A DNA stretch of 47,996 nt from Bacteroidales bacterium (GCA_021738625.1 JAIPBS010000029.1:1-47996), one strand, 5' to 3'. Counted from the stretch's first letter, positions 1-8,114 are shown. Made by a program: numbers and translations. Notes: generated by a model from the sequence alone, not told the origin.

Positions 1-12
1 ACTGAAAACGAA

Positions 13-44
13 GGAGGCTTTTTTTACAGAAGCCTCCATTTTTA
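13..44 (+). terminator. Rho-independent terminator
   Basis: An 8-bp perfect stem, GGAGGCTT (13-20) with AAGCCTCC (30-37), encloses a 9-nt loop and is followed by ATTTTTATT. It probably ends a plus-strand transcript that begins before the window. It stands directly in front of the truncated GIY-YIG reading frame. Confidence 0.75.
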
Positions 45-55
45 TTCTTATCCCC

Positions 56-274
56 ATGTCTGCATATTGTTACATTCTCTACAGCAAATCTCTTGATAGA
101 TTTTATATTGGCGCTACACATGATGACCTGAAATCTCGTGTAGAAAAACATAATCAGGGAACTTACGGAAAGCACAGGTTTACATCAACTGCAGATGATT
201 GGAAAACGTTTATTAAAATTCTAATTTTTGTTTCAAAGATCTTTAAAGACTTTTACACAATCCTTCCACCCTAA
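56..274 (+). pseudogene. Truncated GIY-YIG endonuclease-like gene
   Basis: The first ~50 residues match the small bacterial GIY-YIG proteins of the UPF0213/YhbQ kind: an YILYS strand, then FYIGAT, then a helix with R and a conserved HN-G segment. Family members usually run to 80-100 residues and continue with a helix carrying the catalytic Glu and a K-rich tail (KIEKHIK-like). Here the similarity stops after about residue 50 (near position 205), and the frame runs on into unrelated sequence that overlaps the 3' end of the minus-strand ATPase gene. I found no downstream remnant of the missing half on the far side of that gene. It is most simply a gene whose 3' half was replaced when the ATPase locus arrived. 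A short functional variant is unlikely because the metal-binding Glu region is missing. Confidence 0.6.
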
Positions 275-1393
275 AGTCATAAAACCCGACCTGGTATAGG
301 AATCATTTCCACCATATATCAAGGATAAATTTTGCGAACCAGATACCGCATGCCACCATTTTAAATTCTTATAGAAATCCTGATGTATCGTATAAGATGA
401 TTTTATCTCGATGGCTTTTGGATTCTGTGATTCTCCTATAATACAATCAATTTCTTTCCCGGAATTGTCTCTCCAGAAATACATATCTCTTCGGTTTGTA
501 TGGTTAAACAAGTATTTCCTTAACTCACATAAGATCATATTTTCAAATAACTCACCCTTAAGATAGTGGATGTTGATTTGATCAGGCTTATCGATTCCCA
601 ATAATGCACATGCCAATCCTGTATCGTTGAAATATATTTTGGGGGATTTTATCAATCTCTTGTTAAAGTTTTTGAAATACGGATAAATGCGGAAAGTAAT
701 AAAACTGGTTTCGAGAATTGACAACCAACACTGAACCGTATGATAAGATACAGACAAGTCATTTGCCATGGAGCTGAAATTGGTGATTTGTCCAATTCTG
801 CCGGCACAGACACTTATAAATCGCTGAAAGTTTGTAAGGTCTCCGACATTTAGCAATTGTCGAACATCCCGCTCAACATATGTTGTAATATAATTCCGCA
901 ACCATTCTGATGGATCAAGCTTTCGGTCATAAATAGGAGGATAGCTACCTTTAAATATATAGTTTTGCCAATGATCCAACTGATATTTTGTTCCGTCCAA
1001 TTCCTCATTCGAAAATGGCAATAAGTAAAATATGGCAACCCTTCCTGCAAGACTTTGAGTTATTTTTTCAAGCAAAAGGAAGTTCTGAGACCCTGTCAAA
1101 ACGAATCTCCTGCTCTTATCAGCATCAATTGATACCTGAATGTAAGAAAAGATATCAGGAACATGCTGCGCTTCATCAATGATCAATTTATCGCCAAATG
1201 CAAGTAAAAATCCTTTTGGATCGCTGATGGCAAATTCTCTGGCGACTATATCCTCAAAATTAACATATTTATAATCCTTAAAGATATTTTTCACCAGTGT
1301 TGTTTTCCCCGATTGCCTTGGTCCTGTAACAGTGATCACCTGATACTTTTCCCCAAGCAATTTAACCCGGTCTCCAATTTTCCGATTTATCAT
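233..1393 (-). CDS. AAA-type ATPase with DUF4143 C-terminal domain
   Basis: This 386-residue protein belongs to the prokaryotic AAA_14/DUF4143 ATPases. It has a Walker A motif GPRQSGKTT near residues 24-32, Walker B LIIDEAQH near 70-77, and a sensor-like LTGSQN near 98-103. The C-terminal half (about 200-370) has a winged-helix-like segment and a PD-(D/E)XK-like patch, DNSGKEIDCII followed by AIEIKSSY, typical of DUF4143. Members are usually accessory genes of unknown physiological role and often stand alone. Its 3' end overlaps a truncated GIY-YIG gene, which suggests acquisition by transfer. The start is supported by a promoter -7 element four bases upstream of the ATG, which implies a leaderless message. 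The family call is firm; the function is unknown. Confidence 0.85.
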   Translation of the reverse strand: MINRKIGDRVKLLGEKYQVITVTGPRQSGKTTLVKNIFKDYKYVNFEDIVAREFAISDPKGFLLAFGDKLIIDEAQHVPDIFSYIQVSIDADKSRRFVLTGSQNFLLLEKITQSLAGRVAIFYLLPFSNEELDGTKYQLDHWQNYIFKGSYPPIYDRKLDPSEWLRNYITTYVERDVRQLLNVGDLTNFQRFISVCAGRIGQITNFSSMANDLSVSYHTVQCWLSILETSFITFRIYPYFKNFNKRLIKSPKIYFNDTGLACALLGIDKPDQINIHYLKGELFENMILCELRKYLFNHTNRRDMYFWRDNSGKEIDCIIGESQNPKAIEIKSSYTIHQDFYKNLKWWHAVSGSQNLSLIYGGNDSYTRSGFMTLGWKDCVKVFKDL

Positions 1394-1397
1394 CTTA

Positions 1398-1428
1398 CAA
1401 ATATATGTTATACATATTAGAAATGCAA
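1398..1428 (-). promoter_or_regulatory. Bacteroidota-type promoter, predicted leaderless, for the ATPase gene
   Basis: Read on the minus strand there is GTTG (ending at 1426), a 20-nt spacer, TATATTTG (1405-1398), then TAAG and the ATG at 1393. This fits the Bacteroidota consensus TTTG-N19-21-TAnnTTTG. With four bases between the -7 element and the ATG, transcription should start at or next to the A of the start codon. Confidence 0.55.
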
Positions 1429-1587
1429 CTTCTGATACGTATAAACAAGCAATCTTACAGATACTGAGCTATCCAATTTTTTTGAATTTTTGTAGAAACC
1501 AATAAAAGCTTCATTCCACGCAATAATCCACAAACAGCATCACAAATTTTTTGGCATAAACTCTGAGACTTCTTTGGTCGTGCAATT

Positions 1588-1619
1588 TTTGATTTGCTCC
1601 ATATTTTTAATTATTTTTG
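1588..1619 (+). promoter_or_regulatory. Bacteroidota-type promoter for the ferredoxin-nrfHA operon
   Basis: TTTG at 1588-1591, a 20-nt spacer, and TATTTTTG at 1612-1619 match the TTTG/TAnnTTTG consensus exactly. The predicted transcription start is near 1624, giving a leader of about 35 nt before the ferredoxin start. I did not see a convincing FNR/CRP palindrome. Confidence 0.6.
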
Positions 1620-1659
1620 TATTTAAATACTTAAATTCATCAAAAGAAAGGAAATGATC

Positions 1660-1851
1660 ATGGCTATTAAAAAAGTGTGGATAGAAGAAGGCTGCACAGC
1701 CTGTGGACTGTGCGAGGATATCTGCCCGGAGGTTTTCGGGATGGAAGATGAAGCTTATGTGAAAGAAGGCGTCGATTACAGCCAGTATGAAGAAGGAATC
1801 AAGGAATCCGCGGAAAGCTGCCCTGTGGAAGTGATACAATTTGAGGAATAA
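1660..1851 (+). CDS. Single-cluster [4Fe-4S] ferredoxin
   Basis: A small acidic ferredoxin of 63 residues. It has the pattern C-x2-C-x2-C-x3-C-P (CTACGLCEDICP) in the first third and a second CP (SCPVE) near the C-terminus. This is the arrangement of monocluster [4Fe-4S] or [3Fe-4S] ferredoxins of the Thermotoga/Desulfovibrio type, where the first three Cys and the distal CP Cys bind the cluster. An upstream in-frame ATG at 1654 exists. I prefer 1660 because a GAAAGGAA tract sits at a suitable distance from it and the product then starts MAIKKVW. It is the first gene of the unit with nrfH and nrfA, 55 bp away, so it may feed electrons to the nitrite reductase or to an unrelated partner. It has no signal peptide and should be cytoplasmic, whereas NrfHA faces the periplasm, so a direct link is not obvious. 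Confidence 0.85.
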   Translation: MAIKKVWIEEGCTACGLCEDICPEVFGMEDEAYVKEGVDYSQYEEGIKESAESCPVEVIQFEE

Positions 1852-1906
1852 TTTCCCCGCTGGCAGCAGTATGCAGAATTCAATATATTAACCAAAAACC
1901 GGGTTT

Positions 1907-2482
1907 ATGGCAAAAAAACTCATAAAAACTATTACCCCACCCAGAAGGTGGTTGTTGCCCGTTATTATCTTAGCTGGAATATTTGTGGGGCTTGGTGCAT
2001 ATGTGTTTTACATATCCAATGCCCCCTCCTATCTTTCAAACGATCCCAAAGCATGTGTTAACTGCCACATTATGGCGCCGCAATATGCAACCTGGAGCCA
2101 CAGCTCGCATCGCGAAGTGGCCCATTGCAACGATTGCCACGTGCCCCACAACAATATTTTCAACAAAATGTATTTCAAGGCGAAAGACGGATTGCGGCAT
2201 GCCACCATTTTCACACTCAGGGCCGAGCCGCAGGTGATCTTTATCAAAGAGGCCGGTAAGGAAGTGGTACAGGACAACTGCATCCGCTGCCACAAAGAAC
2301 TGATCACGGATCATAAAATGCTGGCCCGCACCGATGAAACCCATCATTTCAGGACGGAGCGAAAATGCTGGGATTGCCATCGCGAAACGCCGCACGGACG
2401 GGTAAACAGCCTTTCGAGCGTGCCATATGCACGTGTGCCCCTGCCTGAAAGCCCGGTTCCTGAATGGATGAAAGAAAAATAA
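1907..2482 (+). CDS. nrfH: Cytochrome c nitrite reductase small subunit, quinol-oxidising
   Basis: NrfH is a NapC/NirT-family membrane-anchored tetraheme cytochrome that oxidises menaquinol and passes electrons to NrfA on the periplasmic side. The 191-residue product has one N-terminal membrane helix (about residues 16-36) and four CxxCH haem sites: CVNCH (50-54), CNDCH (74-78), CIRCH and CWDCH. The first site is followed by Met (CHIM), the axial-ligand pattern known from Desulfovibrio NrfH. The gene lies 24 bp upstream of nrfA and 55 bp downstream of the ferredoxin gene, so the three are probably co-transcribed. The length and haem count are normal for the family. Confidence 0.95.
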   Translation: MAKKLIKTITPPRRWLLPVIILAGIFVGLGAYVFYISNAPSYLSNDPKACVNCHIMAPQYATWSHSSHREVAHCNDCHVPHNNIFNKMYFKAKDGLRHATIFTLRAEPQVIFIKEAGKEVVQDNCIRCHKELITDHKMLARTDETHHFRTERKCWDCHRETPHGRVNSLSSVPYARVPLPESPVPEWMKEK

Positions 2483-2506
2483 AATCAACATAAAACCAGA
2501 AAACTC

Positions 2507-4048
2507 ATGAAACCTTTGAACGAAAGAATTAAAGAAAAACCCTGGCTGGGATGGCTGATCTTTTTTGCTACGCTGGTGGTGGTATTTCTACTGGGGCTGC
2601 TTGCATCTTCCATCATGGAAAGAAGAGCCGAAGCGGCATTTGCATATACGCCGCAGGTAGAGCATTCGCAGTTTGAACCGCGCAATGAAGTGTGGGGAAA
2701 AAATTTCCCACGTGAGTATCAAACTTTCATGCAGACCTCCGATACCGGTTTCAGAAGCAAATACAACGGTTCGGTTCCCATCGACATGCTGGAGCGCGAT
2801 CCACGCATGGTGATCCTGTGGGCCGGCTATGGATTTTCTAAGGACTACACCCAGGCCAAAGGGCATTTTTATGCCATTGAAGATATTCGAGAAACGCTAC
2901 GAACCGGAGCGCCCATTGGCAACCGGCAGAGTCCCATGCCTAATACCTGCTGGACTTGCAAAAGCCCGGATGTTCCCAGGGTGATGAATGATCTGATCGA
3001 AGAAAAAGGTTCGGTGCAGCAGGGAGTGGCCGCTTTTTACGCAGGCCCCTGGGAAACCCGCGGTGCCCAGATTGTGAACCCCGTTGGCTGCGCCGACTGC
3101 CACGACGCCGAAAGCATGAACCTGAAGATCACCCGTCCGGCCCTGAAAGAGGCTTTTGAGAACATAGGAAAAGATATAGAAAAAGCGACACATCAGGAAA
3201 TGAGATCGCTGGTATGCGCCCAGTGTCATGTGGAATATTATTTCAATAAAAACATAGTGGAAGGATCGCCATACCTGAAATTTCCCTGGGACGACGGAAT
3301 GAGCGTTGATCAAATGGAGAAATATTACGATGAGATGGAATTCTCCGACTGGACCCATCAACTCAGCAGGGCGCCCATGCTGAAGGCGCAGCATCCCGGA
3401 TATGAGATCCATTCATCAGGCATCCATGCCAAACGCGGCGTTTCCTGCGCCGACTGCCACATGCCCTTCATCAGTGAAGGCGGGCAAAAGTTCACCGATC
3501 ATCACTTGCGCAGTCCGCTGGCCGATGTATCCAAATCCTGCCAGGTTTGCCACCGGGAAAGAACGGTTCAGCTGATCGCTGATGTGTATGATCACCAGGA
3601 TAAAATCATACAGAATAGGGACAAGCTTGAAAAGCTGCTCGTTCGCGCCCATGTGGAAGCCAAAAAAGCCTGGGATCTTGGCGCGACCGAAGAACAAATG
3701 CAAGACATCCTGATGGACATCAGGCACTCACAATGGCGTTGGGATTATGCCGCAGCCAGCCACGGCGCGGCTTTTCACGCCCCGGTAGAAGTGAGTCGCA
3801 TCATTGCATCAGGCATCGTGATCGCCCAGGACGCCCGTGTGAAACTGGCCAGACTGCTGGCAAAACTCGGCTTTAATGAGGAGGTCCCCTATCCGCCCAT
3901 CGAAACCAAGGCGGCGGCACAGAAATACCTGAACATGCCCATCGAAAAATACAGGGAACAAAAAGAGAAATTCCTGGAAGAAGTGGTCCCGGAATGGGAA
4001 AAAATTGCAAAAGAACGGGAAGAGAATTATTCCATTGAGTATCTATAA
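2507..4048 (+). CDS. nrfA: Ammonia-forming cytochrome c nitrite reductase catalytic subunit
   Basis: NrfA reduces nitrite to ammonium with six electrons in the periplasm. The 513-residue product has an N-terminal membrane/signal segment (about 15-40) and the five haem sites expected. The first is the active-site variant CWTCK at 148-152, where Lys replaces His as the proximal ligand. The others are CADCH (195), CAQCH (237), CADCH (314) and CQVCH (345). The CxxCK site places it in the main NrfA clade rather than the CxxCH variant clade. It sits directly behind nrfH. The next gene (corA) converges 11 bp downstream, and a GGTTTTAAAACC palindrome (4056-4067) spans the junction. Confidence 0.97.
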   Translation: MKPLNERIKEKPWLGWLIFFATLVVVFLLGLLASSIMERRAEAAFAYTPQVEHSQFEPRNEVWGKNFPREYQTFMQTSDTGFRSKYNGSVPIDMLERDPRMVILWAGYGFSKDYTQAKGHFYAIEDIRETLRTGAPIGNRQSPMPNTCWTCKSPDVPRVMNDLIEEKGSVQQGVAAFYAGPWETRGAQIVNPVGCADCHDAESMNLKITRPALKEAFENIGKDIEKATHQEMRSLVCAQCHVEYYFNKNIVEGSPYLKFPWDDGMSVDQMEKYYDEMEFSDWTHQLSRAPMLKAQHPGYEIHSSGIHAKRGVSCADCHMPFISEGGQKFTDHHLRSPLADVSKSCQVCHRERTVQLIADVYDHQDKIIQNRDKLEKLLVRAHVEAKKAWDLGATEEQMQDILMDIRHSQWRWDYAAASHGAAFHAPVEVSRIIASGIVIAQDARVKLARLLAKLGFNEEVPYPPIETKAAAQKYLNMPIEKYREQKEKFLEEVVPEWEKIAKEREENYSIEYL

Positions 4049-4059
4049 AAAACAGGGTT

Positions 4060-5121
4060 TTAAAACCACCTGCGCTTTTTTATGTAAATGTACATGCCAA
4101 CACCGATAAGCAATATGGCTCCCATGACAATGGGATAACCCCACTTCCAGGTGAGTTCGGGCATGTACTGGAAATTCATCCCGTAAATCCCAGCGATAAA
4201 GGTGAGCGGGATAAAGATGGTTGCAATGATGGTGAGAGTCATCATCACGTTATTCATTTTATTGGACAGGTTGGACTGATGTAAATCCATCAAACCGTTA
4301 AGCGTTTCACGGTAAGCCTCCAGGCTTCCCGCCAGGCCCATAACATGATCGTTTACGTCGTTCAGATACTGAAGCGTGCCTTCCTGTATCAGCTCCGAAT
4401 CGCTTTTGATCAGTCTTCTGAGTTCATCTCTTACCGGCAGGATGAACTTCTTCAAGCTGATGATATTTTTTCTTAACCGGAGAATTTTTTCGGTGTCAAC
4501 CTTCGAGGGTTCTTCCAGTATAGTTAATTCAAGTTCCTCGATATCCCGTTCTATTGGTTCCAATACCAGGTAATTCTGATCGATCACCTTATCCAAAAGC
4601 AAGCTGAGCAGGTAATCAGCCCCGCGTCCACGGGCTTTACCCAACCCCTGTTGTATCCGTTCCTGCACCGGGTGGAACAGTTCCGTTTTCTTTTCAGTAA
4701 AAACCATTAGCAAATCCTTGCCCAAAACAAAACTGATATGCTGGAAGGGGATCTCTTCCTGACGATCAGTTTTATGCAATATTTTGAGGGTGAAAAAAAG
4801 ATGGTCTTTGAATTCTTCATATTTGGGCAGATGTTCCGTGTTTAAAACATCTTCAAGCATTAAAATGTGCAGGTTGAACCGGATGCCCAGTTGCTCAATC
4901 AGATCAACATCATTCAAACCTTCAACACTGAGCCAGTTGACCATTCCGGATATAATCATTTCAGGGAGATCGCCCATCCGGATATCTTCGGTTCGTATTG
5001 CCTTCTCCTGATCGTATTGCGTAAGGCCGATCCGTATTTTCTCCCTGGTATGCTCCCCGGTGTATATGAGGCTTCCGGGAGGCAATCCTGCCTTTTTCTT
5101 CAATCGGTTAAAACTTTTCAT
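4060..5121 (-). CDS. corA: CorA-type divalent cation channel/transporter
   Basis: CorA proteins are pentameric inner-membrane Mg2+ (or Co2+/Ni2+) channels. The 353-residue product has the large cytoplasmic N-terminal domain with a long charged helix (about 170-260). Two C-terminal membrane helices are separated by the YGMNF selectivity motif at 313-317, and the tail is basic (KKRRWF). Its ATG overlaps the stop codon of the upstream mechanosensitive channel gene (ATGA), so the two are translationally coupled and may act together in ion/osmotic homeostasis. Whether the ion is Mg2+ or another divalent metal cannot be told from sequence. Confidence 0.93.
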   Translation of the reverse strand: MKSFNRLKKKAGLPPGSLIYTGEHTREKIRIGLTQYDQEKAIRTEDIRMGDLPEMIISGMVNWLSVEGLNDVDLIEQLGIRFNLHILMLEDVLNTEHLPKYEEFKDHLFFTLKILHKTDRQEEIPFQHISFVLGKDLLMVFTEKKTELFHPVQERIQQGLGKARGRGADYLLSLLLDKVIDQNYLVLEPIERDIEELELTILEEPSKVDTEKILRLRKNIISLKKFILPVRDELRRLIKSDSELIQEGTLQYLNDVNDHVMGLAGSLEAYRETLNGLMDLHQSNLSNKMNNVMMTLTIIATIFIPLTFIAGIYGMNFQYMPELTWKWGYPIVMGAILLIGVGMYIYIKKRRWF

Positions 5122-6014
5122 AATGTATTAGGCAATATTTTGGTTTTTGATTCCTTATAAACAATCGTTCTGTGCGGAAATGGTATTTCAATGCCTGCCT
5201 TGTCGAATTCCTCCTTAATCTCTTTATAAAGATCACACTTCATGGCAAAGGCTAATAGTGCATTTTCAGCCCAAACATATGCCCTCAGGTTCACTGATGA
5301 ATCTCCGAAGCCGATCAGTCTCACCCTTACCTCAGGCACGCCTTCTTTCTTTTCTTCCGGGCTTCTGTTATCGATAAAGGAGGGATGTTTCATGGCTTCC
5401 TGCTGCATGATGGACATGGCTTTATCAATGTCGGAATCGTAGCTGATGTCCATCTCTACCCAGGCACAAATTTTTTCGTCTGCGATGCTGGCATTCACAA
5501 TGCTTTCGCTGCTTATGATGGAATTGGGGATGATGACCCGGCGGTTCTCAAAATCCCTGATCACCGTGTGCCTTAGTGTGATGTCCTCAACAAGACCATG
5601 ATACAGATTGCCTACCTTGATGTTGTCGCCAACCCTGAAAGGCTTGAATATCACCAGGAATATTCCGCTTATGATATTTGAGAAAGCCTGCTGCGAAGCG
5701 AAAGCCAGGATGGCCGCAACGATACCGGCGCCTGCAAATAAGGTCAATCCCAGTGCTTTCAATTCAGGAATGGAATAGAAGATGATGATCAGAGCCGCCA
5801 AAAAAATAAGGAAGCTGGCTGCATTCTTGATAAAACTGAATTTGGTGGCATCCACCTTCAATTTATCCGAGGATGATTTAAAAAACCTGTTCAACAGTAC
5901 CCTGATCAACCGTGTTAGCAAAAGGGCAACGCCCAGCGTGACTACCACAATGATGGAATATCTTACCCAGGTAATGCTTACTATCTCTATAGCTTTGTCG
6001 ATGTATTCCTGCAT
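5118..6014 (-). CDS. MscS-family small-conductance mechanosensitive channel
   Basis: A 298-residue MscS-like channel that would release osmolytes on membrane stretch. There are three N-terminal hydrophobic helices. The third is the Gly/Ala-rich pore helix (about 100-130, LFAGAGIVAAILAFASQ). It is followed by the beta domain (KPFRVGDNIKVG, then RRVIIPNS) and an alpha/beta C-terminal domain. The reading frame is open upstream to 6161. I place the start at 6014 (MQEYIDKAIE) because the preceding ~50 residues look unlike family members and similarity begins there. The stop codon overlaps the corA start, so the two genes form a tightly coupled operon. Confidence 0.9.
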   Translation of the reverse strand: MQEYIDKAIEIVSITWVRYSIIVVVTLGVALLLTRLIRVLLNRFFKSSSDKLKVDATKFSFIKNAASFLIFLAALIIIFYSIPELKALGLTLFAGAGIVAAILAFASQQAFSNIISGIFLVIFKPFRVGDNIKVGNLYHGLVEDITLRHTVIRDFENRRVIIPNSIISSESIVNASIADEKICAWVEMDISYDSDIDKAMSIMQQEAMKHPSFIDNRSPEEKKEGVPEVRVRLIGFGDSSVNLRAYVWAENALLAFAMKCDLYKEIKEEFDKAGIEIPFPHRTIVYKESKTKILPNTL

Positions 6015-6173
6015 GGGTTTTTTTGTAAAGATAAAAATGTTTTGCATTTTTAATAAGATTCTGTAAATTAAAGTCATGGTGTGCTTTCTGAAGACGTAAA
6101 GATGCCTTAAGGGAGGTTGCAAAAACATGTCCGATTTTTTTATATTTGATACCTGTAACAATAATCCAAAACC

Positions 6174-6632
6174 ATGATCATTAAAATTCTTGAATCATTG
6201 CGGATCGTCGGGGTGATCTCCGGCTACTTTATCGCATATTTCACAACAGACAGCCCTGCGGAAATCCTGCACATCCTCACCATCTGGATGATCGTAAGCG
6301 TGGCCGGCCTGTCAGGCATCGAGGGATTGTTTTTCCCCGATCAGGCAGCCAAAGAAAAAGGCTTTGAAACCGGCAGCAATTACCAGCGGCAAACCGCCTT
6401 TTTCTTTCTGAGCATGGCCATTATGTCTGTAATCGTCTTTATTTTAAAATGGGGCGCCGCAGCTGAGATCACCCTTTCACTCACCTTTTTGATTTTTATG
6501 CTTTTCTCCGGAATTAATCACGGATGGCAAAGTGTTGCACACAGGAATTTTAAATGGAACAATGTGATCAGGCCGTTTCAAACGTTGTTTCTGATTGCCA
6601 TTTTCCTGTATCCCCTGATTAAGTTATTGTGA
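6174..6632 (+). CDS. Small integral membrane protein, unknown function
   Basis: A 152-residue hydrophobic protein with about four membrane helices (roughly 5-25, 33-52, 74-94 and 98-115, plus a C-terminal hydrophobic segment 133-152). Conserved-looking polar residues lie between helices (GxEGLFFPD, NYQRQTAFF, INHGWQS). It resembles Bacteroidota proteins annotated DUF6790, but I am not certain of that assignment. It is transcribed alone, divergently from the mechanosensitive channel gene. No enzymatic motif is visible. Confidence 0.7.
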   Translation: MIIKILESLRIVGVISGYFIAYFTTDSPAEILHILTIWMIVSVAGLSGIEGLFFPDQAAKEKGFETGSNYQRQTAFFFLSMAIMSVIVFILKWGAAAEITLSLTFLIFMLFSGINHGWQSVAHRNFKWNNVIRPFQTLFLIAIFLYPLIKLL

Positions 6633-6881
6633 AGCTGATCATAAGGGCGATGGTTCGAAAATGGAAATTTGGTCGTCCATAAGTGGCCCGGAATGCAACC
6701 CGAAAGTCATTGGGTTCGTGTCAGCCAGGTGGCAGGACAGCAAGAATTCCTTGTACCTTGTTTTATAAATTTCCCACTTACTCCCCTACTCACACTCTCA
6801 TTTTCCGTTTGCAGGGAGATAGGGTTTTTAAAGGTATAAAGTCTTGTTATACTATATTTCGGAAATCCGGAATCCGGAACC

Positions 6882-7292
6882 TCATCTCACCAGATCATCA
6901 TAATGAATGTGGCCGGGAGGAAAGTTGCCCACTGAACGCTTCGGCCGGTCGCCAAAAAGGCTATGGAATAGCTCGGAGATATAATCATCCATTTCTATAA
7001 AAATTTCATCCGAATAAGATCCGGGTCTTCGGTAACTGCTTTCTTCACCCATCCTTCCTGATCTGTTAATCGGCACGTTACCTTCATCCGTGCTTTGGTC
7101 GTAATCGCGTTTTTTATCGGGATCGTTCAAAACTTTATAGGCTTCATTAACTTCAATAAATTTACCGGCATCCGAAGTGGCACTGCACTTATCCGGATGA
7201 TACAAATGGCTCAGGCGTCGGTAGGCCTTCCTGATCTCCTCAGCAGTAGCGTCTTTATCAATTCTTAGTATATGATAGTAATTCTTTGGCAT
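6882..7292 (-). CDS. J-domain (DnaJ-like) co-chaperone, short form
   Basis: A 136-residue protein with an N-terminal J domain (about 4-68) containing the invariant HPD at residues 32-34, the helix II/III layout (EEIRKAYRRL, then EAYKVLNDPDKRxxYD), and a polar C-terminal tail. It lacks the Gly/Phe-rich region, zinc fingers and substrate-binding domains of full DnaJ, so it is a class III J protein. It would stimulate the ATPase of a DnaK partner encoded elsewhere. It has a strong promoter and is divergent from hsp20, which suggests a shared stress-response intergenic region. Confidence 0.9.
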   Translation of the reverse strand: MPKNYYHILRIDKDATAEEIRKAYRRLSHLYHPDKCSATSDAGKFIEVNEAYKVLNDPDKKRDYDQSTDEGNVPINRSGRMGEESSYRRPGSYSDEIFIEMDDYISELFHSLFGDRPKRSVGNFPPGHIHYDDLVR

Positions 7293-7315
7293 AGTCAGTT
7301 CATCTTTTTCTGTTG

Positions 7316-7347
7316 CAAAAATACATCATTGTTGAATTTTTGTCAAA
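7316..7347 (-). promoter_or_regulatory. Bacteroidota-type promoter for the J-domain gene
   Basis: On the minus strand there is TTTG (7347-7344), a 20-nt spacer, then TATTTTTG (7323-7316). Both boxes match the Bacteroidota housekeeping consensus exactly. The predicted leader is about 20 nt. Confidence 0.7.
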
Positions 7348-7420
7348 CTTAAGTAACGATAATAGCTGTCATATTGTCCTTTTTAAATTTGATTAGTGTT
7401 GGTTTACACAAATATGTGCG

Positions 7421-7443
7421 CCATATTGTCATATACGATATGG
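7421..7443. promoter_or_regulatory. Palindrome between the J-domain and hsp20 genes, candidate operator
   Basis: CCATAT (7421-7426) and ATATGG (7438-7443) form a 6-11-6 inverted repeat. A 9-nt direct repeat CATATTGTC occurs at 7370-7378 and again at 7422-7430, overlapping the left arm. The location between two divergent chaperone genes makes a regulator site plausible, but the elements are short. Confidence 0.3.
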
Positions 7444-7520
7444 TTAATATAGTTGGCATTTTATTTGTCAAATAGGTTGTTGAAATAATAAAATAATAAA
7501 AATAAAAGGAGGATTGCGCT

Positions 7521-7952
7521 ATGTTACCAATGATTAGAAGACGTGCATTACCAGATTTGGTTGATGAATTCTTCGGAAGCGATTTGATGAACAATTTCTT
7601 CGAAAATCAAACAGGAATTAACGTACCTGCTGTCAACATCATCGAAGGAAACGAGGATTTTAAAATTGAGGTAGCTGCTCCCGGACTGAACAAAAAAGAT
7701 TTCAAAATCGACCTCGACCGCAATGTGTTGACGGTTTCTTCCGAAAAGAAGGAAGAAAAGAAAGAAAAGGATGAAGACAAATTCATGAGAAGGGAATTCA
7801 GCTACAGCTCTTTCAGCAGGTCATTTACATTGCCCGATTCGGTTGACGAAGATAAGGTAAGTGCAAATCACCAAGACGGCGTGCTTACTGTCACAATTCC
7901 GAAAAAGGAAGAAGCCAGGCCCAGGCCGCCAAGGCAAATCGACATCAAGTAA
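7521..7952 (+). CDS. Small heat shock protein, Hsp20/alpha-crystallin family
   Basis: A 143-residue small heat-shock protein that would bind unfolding proteins without ATP as an oligomer. The alpha-crystallin domain covers about 38-130 (VPAVNIIEGNEDFKIEVAAP through GVLTVTIPKKE). The terminal A-x-x-x-L/GVLTV beta-strand motif is present, and the C-terminal tail ends in RQIDIK, where I-x-I serves as the oligomerisation motif. The start is set by a strong Shine-Dalgarno AAAGGAGG (7505-7512), unusual for this phylum, where leaders are mostly A-rich. A perfect intrinsic terminator follows, so the gene is monocistronic. Confidence 0.96.
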   Translation: MLPMIRRRALPDLVDEFFGSDLMNNFFENQTGINVPAVNIIEGNEDFKIEVAAPGLNKKDFKIDLDRNVLTVSSEKKEEKKEKDEDKFMRREFSYSSFSRSFTLPDSVDEDKVSANHQDGVLTVTIPKKEEARPRPPRQIDIK

Positions 7953-7966
7953 CAACAGAAAAAATC

Positions 7967-7996
7967 TGATCCCGGCAACACCGGGATCATTTTTTT
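7967..7996 (+). terminator. Rho-independent terminator of hsp20
   Basis: TGATCCCGG (7967-7975) pairs perfectly over 9 bp with CCGGGATCA (7981-7989) around the loop CAACA, followed by seven T residues. An A-rich stretch precedes the stem. It lies 15 bp after the hsp20 stop. Confidence 0.9.
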
Positions 7997-8114
7997 ATCA
8001 TCCATAGCGGCGAAATCATCAAACAACGCATGATTTTTGTTACTTTTAAAAATGGAAATAAAAATCACAACAAAACAAATGTTTTGTTGTTCTAAATATA
8101 AAGCAAGAATAATA

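Noticed and set aside
1540..1839. Minus-strand open frame overlapping the ferredoxin gene
   Set aside because: It is antisense to a well-supported ferredoxin and its translation lacks any family pattern. Only its low-complexity end lies outside the ferredoxin gene.
4056..4067. GGTTTTAAAACC as a bidirectional terminator between nrfA and corA
   Set aside because: The palindrome is AT-only in its core and lacks a strong GC stem, so it is not called as a terminator.
5118..6161. N-terminal 49-residue extension of the mechanosensitive channel
   Set aside because: The extension has no similarity to the family. The ATG at 6014 gives the normal N-terminus.
6683..7000. Plus-strand frame between the membrane protein and the J-domain gene
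   Set aside because: The translation has no recognisable domain, runs into the antisense of the J-domain gene, and has no ribosome-binding site or promoter. The 6633-6881 gap holds only short GGAAATCC/GGAATCC-like repeats.
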